NCBI RefSeq assembly: GCF_016908595.1
Contig: NZ_JAFBEC010000010.1
Span: 1-64,000, forward strand
DNA: 64,000 bases
Direction: 5' to 3'
DNA from: Geomicrobium sediminis
GTDB taxonomy: Bacteria > Bacillota > Bacilli > Bacillales > Marinococcaceae
Positions 35,797-43,077 of the stretch are shown here, piece by piece. A program made the translations under genes and the position numbers. Under the pieces are notes generated by a model. That model saw only the letters and a program-made list of their open reading frames with translations, did no database searches and was not told where the DNA came from. The first letter of the stretch is position 1. Each line of letters starts with the position of its first letter.

Positions 35797-36569
35797 AGTG
35801 AGGTTTCAAATACATATTTATAGTCGCTTTTAACATTTTCTTGATCAAGAAGCCGTCTTCGCTTCATTTGTCCAACCAATAAGCTTTTATGATTTTCTAC
35901 AATATTTACTGAAGTTGAATCGAATTTGGTGTGTGTATTCAAGATTTCAGTGCTTGTCTTATTTTGAAGGTCTGTCCCTTTATGTAAAACCTGTAAAAAC
36001 TTATCATGTTCATTCTTTATTTTGTCTGGTAATTTCATAAAATCCTCGCTGCTAATGAAAGGGATATAGCGACGTACTTTTATTAAAGGCGATGTAGCTT
36101 TATTTTCACTATGTTTATCAAACCTATGGAAAACCATAATAAAAGAGTGATCTTCTAAAATTGTTAAATATTTACGTATTGTATTCGCTGATTTACCGAA
36201 TTTCTGTACTAGGCTTTGTATGCTCACGTAACAATAATCTTTTTGAAATGCATATCTTCTAAGTAAAATATAGAGACTCACAGCTTCTTGCGTCAAGATA
36301 GGGGTCCAGAAGTCTAGCAAATAATTCGATACAATAGTAAATTGAAATGTATCTTGTTGCGGAAGACGATGTCCAATAGCATCAAGGTCAATTTATGCAA
36401 TTTCTTTAAATGGAATGATACGGTTCTCAGTGTCAGGCCGTAAGTTCCCCTTTGAATGATGGATAAATCCACCCGTTTTAATAATCTTAGTATGAGTGTA
36501 GCGATTGTTGTCGTAATCTTTATATGGGTCGTATTCTTCAAAATGATCCACAAAAAAACCTCTTTTCAT
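35778..36569 (-). pseudogene. Helix-turn-helix replication-type protein with in-frame stop
   Basis: From ATG 36569 (AAAGAGG-type context) the frame reads MKRGFFVDHFEEYDPYKDYD ... IIPFKEIA, then TAA at 36395-36393, and continues without any shift as IDLDAIGHRLPQQDTFQFTI ... VQKFGKSANTIRKYLTILED, a helix-turn-helix, to 35778. Total 263 codons. The stop splits what is clearly one gene. Its product probably acted on the neighbouring iterons. Confidence 0.65.
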
Positions 36570-36737
36570 TTTTACCCGAAGGTACGACGAAATAGAGGTT
36601 TGACACTCCCACAGCTAAAGCAGTGGGATTCTTGAGTACAAAACCGTTCGCAGTCCATTTCTGGTTTGAACTCGCCTCAAGTTAGGGGCTGTGTCATCAG
36701 CCCGTCTTAGGTCAGAGGTTATACCTACCTAAGCTGC

Positions 36738-37835
36738 CTAGCTATTACCACCAGACACAGGTGCAAAACGAATGTTTTTGGCACCGACTACATCCCTATG
36801 GTCTTTGTATTGACATTGTTTACAGTAAAAAGATCTTGTTATTGTCTTGTTTCGTTCTCCGCATGCAGGACAAGATTGGGACGTATATTTTGGATCGACA
36901 TGTTGGACTTTGATCCCGACTAAGGCTGCTTTATATTCAATACATTGAATTAGACGATAAAATGACCACGCATGCAACGATCGGTTGTTTTTGCGACTTG
37001 TTCTTGTCGTCTTTCGAATGTTTGCTAATTTCTCAACATGAATTACGCCTACGTCCATGCGTACCGCAAAGTCGACAATTTGACGACTGATCTTATGATC
37101 TTGGTTCTGCATGTAGCGTTGCTCTTTGTGTTTTGATGCACGAATCGCGTCTATTTTTTTCTGTTTACCAAGACGCTTTCTGCGACAATAGTGGTAACGC
37201 CTAACATATTTATTCTGTCTTCCTTTTCCAAAAAATCGAACTTCGTCAACGTCAGTGACACAAACAGCCGGGACTTTGACACCTAAATCAACGCCCATAA
37301 CCTTCCGAGACGACGAGGGTGAAGAGATCTTCTCAATCGCAATCTGAGCGACCCAATCTTCCCCTTTCTTTGTGATCCGCAGAGAACCCACCTTTGAAGC
37401 GTCTTGCAAAAGCTCCCACTCCCTCTCGTTAACAATCGCTTTAATAAACATTCGTGTGGACTTCCCGTCAACCATAAGTGGAAAGCTTATACCCTCTTGT
37501 GTTGTTGAGAAGTTCTGATTGTTAAATGTGATGACTGGTTTTTTGAGAATAGATATGACTGAAAATTTCATTTTCTTAGCTTTTTGGAACACTGACTTTG
37601 CGTCTCGAATTGCCTGATTTTTTACAGCGCTGTTTAACTCAACATCCACATGTTTAGAGGTTTTCTTTGTAATCGCCTTAGACTCAACCATTTCGGAAAC
37701 AAGACGATTTATTGTGGCGATATAAAGTGTGGAGGATCGCTTTAGCAAGTCATTTTGGGAAGGATTTGGCTTTAACCTTATCTTAATCGTTAAGGCTTGG
37801 GTTACGATCTCCGTTTTTTCCGACATTACAATCAC
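36738..37835 (-). CDS. tnpB: TnpB RNA-guided nuclease
   Basis: 365 residues. RuvC residues are intact: GVDLGVKVPAV (Asp), IHVEKLANIR (Glu), and the final Asp in DHRDVVGAKNI. A zinc finger CPACGERNKTITRSFYCKQC lies between. TnpB, guided by the RNA made from the element's right end, cuts DNA lacking the element. The start overlaps tnpA by 4 bases. Confidence 0.88.
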   Translation of the reverse strand: MIVMSEKTEIVTQALTIKIRLKPNPSQNDLLKRSSTLYIATINRLVSEMVESKAITKKTSKHVDVELNSAVKNQAIRDAKSVFQKAKKMKFSVISILKKPVITFNNQNFSTTQEGISFPLMVDGKSTRMFIKAIVNEREWELLQDASKVGSLRITKKGEDWVAQIAIEKISSPSSSRKVMGVDLGVKVPAVCVTDVDEVRFFGKGRQNKYVRRYHYCRRKRLGKQKKIDAIRASKHKEQRYMQNQDHKISRQIVDFAVRMDVGVIHVEKLANIRKTTRTSRKNNRSLHAWSFYRLIQCIEYKAALVGIKVQHVDPKYTSQSCPACGERNKTITRSFYCKQCQYKDHRDVVGAKNIRFAPVSGGNS

Positions 37836-38215
37836 CTCTTCCTTTGGTTTTCAACGTAGCGCTTGATCGTTTCACTTGAGACATTACCCGCAGTGGACAC
37901 AGAATAGCTTCTTGTCCAAAGAGATGGCAGGTGCTTGATGTCAGGGAATTCCTCACGGGGTATCTTCGACGTTTTACCTTTTACCTTAGCCATAATGTCT
38001 GAGGGACTGAGAAACGGAGAAGCGTTGATAAACAAATGAACGTGATCTTTATCTGTTTCCATCGAGACAACCTCTAGTCCATATTCAGAACAGGTTTCCT
38101 TGACTAGTTCCTTAAAGCGTAGATCCAATGATTCGTTGTTAAAGATTTTCCGGCGGTACCTTGGACAAAACACAAAATGATAGTTGATGAGGTGGACAGT
38201 TGTTTTCGCTTTCAT
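37832..38215 (-). CDS. tnpA: TnpA Y1 HUH transposase
   Basis: 127 residues from ATG 38215; a longer frame would read into the end hairpin. HUH motif in DKDHVHLFI, and catalytic Tyr in TIKRYVENQ. It is about normal length (130-150). It makes single-strand cuts at the element ends. Confidence 0.85.
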   Translation of the reverse strand: MKAKTTVHLINYHFVFCPRYRRKIFNNESLDLRFKELVKETCSEYGLEVVSMETDKDHVHLFINASPFLSPSDIMAKVKGKTSKIPREEFPDIKHLPSLWTRSYSVSTAGNVSSETIKRYVENQRKR

Positions 38216-38368
38216 CCCACGCCTAAAGGCGAGGGCTTTCCCGCTCACTGAATCTGTAATGATTGACGTTAGAAATTTTCTTTGATATGATTAGCACATC
38301 AATTTAATAAAGCTAAACCTTAGTTTCATATCAATTGACGAATGTCAATCAGGTTCACCTGTATTTCT

Positions 38369-38419
38369 AATCGCTCTGATCTAAATGTCGACCAAACATT
38401 TACGTAGATCAGGGCGATT
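38369..38419. terminator. Long inverted repeat
   Basis: AATCGCTCTGATCTA pairs with TAGATCAGGGCGATT and an inner AATGT / ACATT. Possibly a bidirectional terminator isolating the operon that starts at 38550. Confidence 0.55.
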
Positions 38420-38549
38420 TGTCGTTTACCTGGATATTTGATTTGTTTAACTGTATCATAGGCTACTAGATTCTGACAAGATAGCCAATGTACCGACAAC
38501 CCCTAAAGGCTGATACGACACAGTTTTTTCAACGTTTAGTAAAAAACCC

Positions 38550-38579
38550 TTGCTAATAAATCAGGAAATTTGTTAAGAT
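38550..38579 (+). promoter_or_regulatory. Promoter of the plus operon
   Basis: TTGCTA, 18 bases, TAAGAT, directed into the conserved leader. Weaker than its twin at 25379-25407. Confidence 0.6.
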
Positions 38580-38594
38580 GAATGTGTTAAAAAT

Positions 38595-38653
38595 GATCTT
38601 TACCTACGTCCCTTTTCGTCCCCCCTTTTTAGGTGCAGGGAAGAAATGAAAAA
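38595..38653 (+). ncRNA. Conserved structured leader, copy 2
   Basis: GATCTTTACCTAC, TTTCGTCCC facing GGGAAGAAA, loop with CCCTTTTTAGG. It matches 25308-25365 on the other strand at most positions. The middle stem pair is A-T there and a G/A mismatch here. Confidence 0.7.
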
Positions 38654-38715
38654 GTATGCAGAAAGCGTACTAATTCCGCTACACTAAAACTTAAGCAAGA
38701 AATTATCAAAATACA

Positions 38716-38768
38716 AGAGCGTACGAAAAAAACATTCCTTGGAGTGCTATTTTTCGTACGCTTTTTTT
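38716..38768 (+). terminator. Plus-strand terminator T1 before the operon
   Basis: AGCGTACGAAAAA pairs with TTTTTCGTACGCT, then seven T. Strong and promoter-proximal. Confidence 0.82.
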
Positions 38769-38853
38769 ATGCCTATAGATAGCAAAATGAAAGGAGAAGA
38801 AGAGAAGAAAGACTAAAAGAGAATAAGAAACACGTATCAAAAAACATAGAGAT

Positions 38854-38897
38854 GCAACAACAAGAGAGCAATGATTATTGTTCTCTTTTTTTGTTGC
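38854..38897 (+). terminator. Plus-strand terminator T2 before the operon
   Basis: GCAACAA ... AGAGA pairs with TCTCT ... TTGTTGC with a T7 run inside the 3' arm. It ends 22 bases before the first gene. Confidence 0.6.
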
Positions 38898-38919
38898 AAT
38901 AAAAAAGAGTGTAAGACAA

Positions 38920-39321
38920 ATGATTACAGATGTAGGTCCAACAATAACGTATCATGCATCGTTCATGAATGTTTATATCCCGAAGGTTACGTATCATTAC
39001 GCATCAATGAACATGATTATTTCAATTATTGATGCCATCAGTCAATTAACTGAAGAAAATGTACCTGGCGTTTCTGCAATTGAAGTGGAAGTGTATTCCA
39101 AAAGCCTAGATGAGTATGAAGTTAAAGTGTTATGGGATATTGCATGTAAAGATTTATTAGGCGCGAGTTGGGTGATGTTGCAGCGACTATTCATTGGAAG
39201 TGAAGCATCATGCATTTACTTCGTTTCGCTGCTAGAAACGATTGAATACACGGATATTGAACGCAGATACAAGAACAAGAAAACACTATTCGAGCTATTA
39301 AAAAGTAGTGCAGATGATTAA
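38920..39321 (+). CDS. Hypothetical plasmid protein, 133 aa
   Basis: ATG 38920 is chosen because the longer frame would start inside the terminator hairpin; ribosome site AAGAGTG. N-terminus MITDVGPTITYHASFMNVYI. Mixed alpha/beta with IIDAISQLTEENVPGVSAIE. First gene of the operon with radC and ardC. Not recognised. Confidence 0.55.
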   Translation: MITDVGPTITYHASFMNVYIPKVTYHYASMNMIISIIDAISQLTEENVPGVSAIEVEVYSKSLDEYEVKVLWDIACKDLLGASWVMLQRLFIGSEASCIYFVSLLETIEYTDIERRYKNKKTLFELLKSSADD

Positions 39322-39323
39322 AA

Positions 39324-39581
39324 GTGAATAAGAGCTGTTGCGAAATCGTTCTATTGAATAAGCATAAGGCATACGTAGGTCAACTTCTTAAAGAGGATCA
39401 GAAAGCCATTAACAACGCCTTGTAAAAACGCTGTTCGAGTCGGGATTGCGTGGAGAGGAATTTAAAACAAGCGGTTCAAGATGGAATGGATTCAAGAGTA
39501 TGTGACTTAGTAGATACGATCGATGTAGATGTAGATGTAGATGTAGATGTAGAAAAAGTAAAGGATGATAAAAATGAATAA
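39324..39581 (+). pseudogene. Frameshifted small gene with Val-Asp repeat tail
   Basis: GTG 39324 opens VNKSCCEIVLLNKHKAYVGQ ... INNAL and stops at 39419-39421; shifting one base continues LVKTLFESGLRGERNLKQAV ... CDLVDTI, then (VD)5 and EKVKDDKNE, overlapping the radC start. One indel near 39417 separates the two halves. Unknown family. Confidence 0.4.
39522..39551 (+). repeat. Five tandem GATGTA hexamers
   Basis: Perfect 6-base tandem repeat, five copies, coding Asp-Val in the frame of the preceding ORF. In-frame length changes would be tolerated there. Confidence 0.9.
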
Positions 39582-40074
39582 AGTCTATGAAATACTGAAA
39601 ATTAAGCAATTTGTAAAAGAAGTTGAATATAACTTTGATATTCTTAATAATCCAGAAACCGCTGCTAAAATTGCAACGATGACGATTGGTGATTCAGATC
39701 GTGAAGAGCTATTAGTTTTGTGTTTAAACACAAAAAATAAAGTTGTGGCAATCCATTCCGTATCAGTTGGAATAATTAATCAAAGTATTGCACACCCCGC
39801 AACTATTTTTAAAACAGCAATTCTAAATAATGCTGCATCAATTATTTTGGCCCATAACCACCCAAGTTATGATGTAACGCCATCTGAAGAGGATATAGAC
39901 TTTACAGATCGTGTAGTAGAAGCCGGAAAGCTAATCGGTATTCCTGTTTTAGATCACATTATTGTGAATGGTGTAGGTGGTTATTACAGCATTAAGGAAG
40001 GTCTAACACAATCGACGTATATCGATCCAAAAGAAGAAGTGAAGTTTAATTTAATCGTAGCGGAATCATTCTAA
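39574..40074 (+). CDS. radC: RadC/MPN (JAB) domain protein
   Basis: 166 residues from ATG 39574 (AAAGGA 8 bases upstream). Metal-binding JAMM motif: HNHPSYDVTPSEEDIDFTD with upstream E in DREELLVLCL, and LDHIIV. RadC-like proteins are common in plasmid and phage early regions beside antirestriction genes. Biochemical role unsettled. Confidence 0.82.
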   Translation: MNKVYEILKIKQFVKEVEYNFDILNNPETAAKIATMTIGDSDREELLVLCLNTKNKVVAIHSVSVGIINQSIAHPATIFKTAILNNAASIILAHNHPSYDVTPSEEDIDFTDRVVEAGKLIGIPVLDHIIVNGVGGYYSIKEGLTQSTYIDPKEEVKFNLIVAESF

Positions 40075-40078
40075 ATAA

Positions 40079-40139
40079 GCCTCCCCACTGGCAGTTGAGC
40101 GGCGCATCATTGGCCGTTCAGGTTATGATGTGGAAAGGA
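40079..40139 (+). promoter_or_regulatory. Conserved intercistronic cassette, copy A
   Basis: GCCTCCCCACTGGC, GCGGC, GGCCG and GTGGAAAGGA before ATG 40148. Most diverged of four copies. Confidence 0.55.
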
Positions 40140-40147
40140 TCAAACGT

Positions 40148-40410
40148 ATGAAAAAAAGTGAGCAGCCTGTAATGTTGGTGAATGACTTTTCCGATCATTA
40201 TCTCATTCAGTCTATTTCGGCCAATCCATTACACGTAAAGTCAGAAATCAAGACGGAATCCTTGAGGAAGAACGATGCAAGGAATACTTTATTAACAGAA
40301 GGAAAGACAACGTCTGTGTATGGAAATTCGTGGCGAAAGATTTCGATGAAGTCATTCCAAAAGTAAAAGAACATTTCAACTTAAAGTACATTTGGGAAAT
40401 TAAAAACTAG
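40148..40410 (+). pseudogene. Frameshifted plasmid protein
   Basis: ATG 40148 reads MKKSEQPVMLVNDFSDHYLI; after about 40240 a shifted frame continues VRNQDGILEEERCKEYFINR and DFDEVIPKVKEHFNLKYIW to TAG 40410. The second frame lies before cassette B at the expected distance, so it is the original one. Family not known. Confidence 0.45.
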
Positions 40411-40480
40411 CCTTCCCCTCTGGCGTAAACGAGGCGGCACATTCTAAATGCCGCTTCGGTGGTTAGAGTGTGGAAAGGAA
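40410..40480 (+). promoter_or_regulatory. Conserved intercistronic cassette, copy B
   Basis: GCCTTCCCCTCTGGC, GAGGCGGCA, TGCCGC, TTCGGTGGTTAGAGT and GTGGAAAGGA before ArdC. The GCGGCA / TGCCGC arms form a hairpin. Confidence 0.7.
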
Positions 40481-40487
40481 AAAATAG

Positions 40488-41120
40488 ATGAAAAAGAAAC
40501 GAACAACAACGACGGAAATTGTACATTCTCTAGTCGAGATTATCTTAGAACGATTAAAAGAGGGAGACATACCTTGGCGTAAACCTTGGACAGTTCCCGA
40601 TGCCTACAATCGCATCTCGATGAAGCGTTATCTTGGCTTCAACCAGTTGCTTCTTGGGGGTGGTGAGTGGGCGACGTTCAAGCAGATTAAAGACGAAGGT
40701 GGCACAATCAAAAAAGGGTCAAAAGCCATGAAAACCCTCATTTACAAGCCGATTACAATTACAGATGATGAGAGTCAACAAGACGAAAGTGAAGAAAAAA
40801 ATAAAAAGCAGATCCCAATGGTAAAGACCGCGAATGTATTTAACATTGAACATCAGGTCGAAGGGTTGGAACCTAAGCGAGTGGTCGTTCATCGACATGA
40901 TAATGCCATTGATGCTTGCGAACAGTTGTTGAACGCTTATTCGGATTGTCCAGAAGTGATCAGCGGTATACAAGCGGCCTATAGCAGTCAACAGGATATC
41001 GTAATGATGCCTGATATTGGTCGATTTCATAATGCCGAAGGATATTATGCCACGCTGTTTCATGAGATGGTACATTCCACAGGTCATATCAGTCGACTCA
41101 ATGGAAGTGAGACAATATAA
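40488..41120 (+). pseudogene. ardC: ArdC-type antirestriction protein, C-terminally truncated
   Basis: 210 residues. Domain start TEIVHSLVEIILERLKEGDI and PWRKPW (ssDNA-binding ArdC-N), then the metalloprotease motif LFHEMVHSTGH. It then ends abruptly in ISRLNGSETI, where block B begins. The intact C-terminus (VNRLNRNLQNKFGSTAYAYE onward) exists only in the copy at 54.4 kb. ArdC shields incoming plasmid DNA from host restriction. HEXXH is kept, but about 90 residues are lost. Confidence 0.8.
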
Positions 41121-41266
41121 TCATCTTTTTTTCTTTATATTAGTAGAAAAAGAAATAAGACAGCGGGCACACAGAGAGGTTATCATAAGACATTATTTGC
41201 ATGATTTTAAGAGATACAGGATCATTAAATAATGTGATACAATCGATAAAATGGAGGGGTAGGATG
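41101..41266 (+). repeat. Repeat block B, copy I
   Basis: About 166 bases nearly identical to 55924-56092, beginning GGAAGTGAGACA and ending AAAATGGAGGGG before ATG. It carries an AT-rich promoter-like TGATACAAT and a strong ribosome site. Confidence 0.85.
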
Positions 41267-41612
41267 GATGGTCAGAAAATTCTAGACGCTATATTTGAAC
41301 TGAAGAATGACGTTAATAAAAGGTTTGAGAGTATAGATAAAAGGTTTGATATGGTCGATTCTCAATTTGGAGAGGTTCTAAACCGTCTTGATCGAATTGA
41401 GCAAGCGCAACAAGAAGAAGTTGTCGCGTTCTTAAAGAACGTAAATAAGAAGATAAACCATCAAATAGATATATATAATGAATTAAAAATTGATACAGAG
41501 CTGTATTATAATAAATTTAAATGACATGGAACGAAGGCTAGACAGATTAGAAAGAAAAGCTATGTGCATTAATCACTGATTGGAAAATTGGAAAACAAAA
41601 GGCGGCCGTTAA
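41264..41612 (+). pseudogene. Coiled-coil plasmid protein, disrupted
   Basis: ATG 41264 opens MDGQKILDAIFELKNDVNKR with heptads through residue 60 and stops at 41524; removing one A from TTTAAATG continues NDMERRLDRLERKAMCINH, then TGA where the 54 kb copy has CGA (Arg), then LENWKTKGGR. So it carries a frameshift plus a nonsense change. The same C-terminus INHRLEDWKTKGGR ends the ORF at 54056. Confidence 0.55.
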
Positions 41613-41760
41613 AGGTTGTCTTTTGTTTTTTAGCAATATTAATTTCACATACCGAACTTTTATTTAAAAAAAGAAAAGCTCGAAACAACAATAAATTGTT
41701 GTTTTTCATCGCTAAACTAGCAAAGAGTAGTCTTTGCAGCTATGATGGAGCACAAGCTTC
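41565..41760 (+). repeat. Repeat block A, copy I
   Basis: About 195 bases, roughly 85 percent alike to 54009-54206. It contains a terminator AAAACAAAAG / CTTTTGTTTT and a second hairpin AACAAC / GTTGTT. It covers the 3' end of the coiled-coil gene and its terminators. Confidence 0.8.
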
Positions 41761-41931
41761 TCTCTATTGTCTACAAAATCTGGTTTCTTGGTTAGATTGA
41801 CATCTTTTTGATTATACCATTCATATACTAATGTATATACTTTTGAATATATAAATTTTATATGAGGTGATATAATCATGAAAAATCAAGGAGGTAAAAG
41901 AGATAAATCTGTACAAGGGAGGAAAAAATCG

Positions 41932-42171
41932 ATGACTACAAAGATGCACCCGTATGGTGGAAGTCATGCCCTCACGGTCCCTGCTTATGTAAAAAAAGCA
42001 CTTAACATTGATGAGAGTACAGAATTGGAAATCGAATTAAAAGATGGAGGTTTTTTCGTTAAACCAATTAATAAACAAGAAACAGGTGTAGATCAAGAGT
42101 TTCTAGATTTTCTAGAGCAATCGGGTGAAACGTATGGTGATGCTACAAGGAGATTAGTCGATCGAAAATGA
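41932..42171 (+). CDS. AbrB/MazE-type antitoxin
   Basis: 79 residues from ATG 41932 (AGGGAGG upstream). Swapped-hairpin AbrB fold GSHALTVPAYVKKALNI and ELKDGGFFVKPI. The C-terminal acidic tail would wrap the toxin. It overlaps the Doc-like gene by 4 bases. Confidence 0.75.
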   Translation: MTTKMHPYGGSHALTVPAYVKKALNIDESTELEIELKDGGFFVKPINKQETGVDQEFLDFLEQSGETYGDATRRLVDRK

Positions 42172-42674
42172 ATAATGTTTCGGAAATAGAAGTGAAGCGC
42201 ATCAATGCATACATCATAACCAAGTACTCACCTGGAGAAGAAATTGGAATTAAAGAATATGGAAATCTCGATTCAGCATTAAACCGTCCTAAAACGGATG
42301 TTTTTGGGTATGAGGCTTATCCTACATTATATCTAAAATGTTCGTCACTTTTTTATTCGTTGATTAATAATCATGCATTTCACAATGCGAACAAACTTAC
42401 AGCATTTTGGTTTTTATTGGGTATGTTGCAATTGAATAATATAACGTTAACAGCCTCTAATGATGAGGTTGTTAATTTCACAGTTGAAATCGCAGAAAAT
42501 GATGATAAAACTGTCGATATGGAAAAGCATATCCTTTATATTGCAGAGGGATTAAGGTGCATTCTAGACAAGATGATTAATAATTGTCATCTTGTCTTTT
42601 TCATTATATCTAGAACAAGAACTAAGATAGCAAGAACACAGAGGAGTTATCATAACGAAGGTTATACAGATTAG
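42168..42674 (+). CDS. doc: Doc-type (Fic fold) toxin, altered
   Basis: Core matches Doc: FGYEAYPTLYLKCSSLFYSL and HAFHNANKLTAFWFL near residue 72. Doc motif is HxFxNANKRTA; here the Arg is Leu, which may weaken ATP binding. Doc phosphorylates EF-Tu. The frame is 168 residues against about 125-135 usually, because it runs through a terminator hairpin at 42566-42604; a frameshift just before would end it at the hairpin (TAATAA). Confidence 0.65.
   Translation: MNNVSEIEVKRINAYIITKYSPGEEIGIKEYGNLDSALNRPKTDVFGYEAYPTLYLKCSSLFYSLINNHAFHNANKLTAFWFLLGMLQLNNITLTASNDEVVNFTVEIAENDDKTVDMEKHILYIAEGLRCILDKMINNCHLVFFIISRTRTKIARTQRSYHNEGYTD
42566..42604 (+). terminator. Terminator inside the Doc reading frame
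   Basis: AGACAAGATGA / TCATCTTGTCT then TTTT. Its position suggests the original doc stop lay here. Confidence 0.65.
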
Positions 42675-42730
42675 AAAGAAAGGGATAATGTTCATAGGGT
42701 GTCTTGATCATAGAGAATAATATATAAACG

Positions 42731-42775
42731 AAAAGCACTACAAAACCAAAATTAAGGTTTTATAGTGCTTTTTTG
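42731..42775 (+). terminator. Intrinsic terminator
   Basis: AAAAGCACTA / TAGTGCTTTT with inner AAAACC / GGTTTT, then TTTG. Confidence 0.75.
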
Positions 42776-42882
42776 TTTGAATGGGTATGGATTTCAAAGT
42801 TCCCAGTTTCAAGTGCTGTTATTGCATATTGTAAGGTTAGTTTCATAATATATTAAGAGTCTAATCGAATGGAGTGAATGTC

Positions 42883-43077
42883 TTGAATAGTTGGAATTGT
42901 TATGTTCAGCAAAGTTTACTGTTGTCAAAAACTTACATAACCCCTGTAGATATCCCTTATGTTGAAAGTATTCTTCATACCATTAATCAAGCCCAAACAC
43001 CTCTTAAAAACTTCCCGAATTTGAATCAAGCAATACCAATTACAGTTGTTGACCCAGAGTTGATTCAAAATGACTGA
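42883..43077 (+). CDS. AtzG/GatC-like small amidase partner
   Basis: 64 residues from TTG 42883 (GGAG upstream). Reads YITPVDIPYVESILHTINQA ... FPNLNQAIPITVVDPELI, the GatC/AtzG pattern of a short helical domain ending in a proline-rich tail. It overlaps the amidase by 8 bases, as in AtzE-AtzG pairs, where it stabilises the enzyme. Confidence 0.55.
   Translation: MNSWNCYVQQSLLLSKTYITPVDIPYVESILHTINQAQTPLKNFPNLNQAIPITVVDPELIQND

Larger units (their letters stand above)
36604..38260 (-). mobile_element. IS200/IS605-family element with tnpA and tnpB
   Basis: Right end at 36604-36632 has the subterminal hairpin CCCACTGCTTTAGCTGTGGG. The left end at about 38215-38260 has AGCCCTCGCCTTTAGGCG. Such elements have no terminal inverted repeats and move as single strands. 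It sits 35 bases upstream of the broken replication gene at 36569. The TnpB guide RNA would take its guide from the flank beyond 36604. Confidence 0.8.

Noticed and set aside
36314-36553. 79-codon minus-strand ORF before the HTH gene
   Set aside because: The neighbouring frame reads a better protein (MKRGFFVDHFEEYDPYK) that is continuous with the gene except for one stop.
41588-41800. 70-codon ORF MENKRRPLKVVF in repeat block A
   Set aside because: It covers the terminators of block A in a shifted frame, and the equivalent at 54032 has a different, non-conserved ending.
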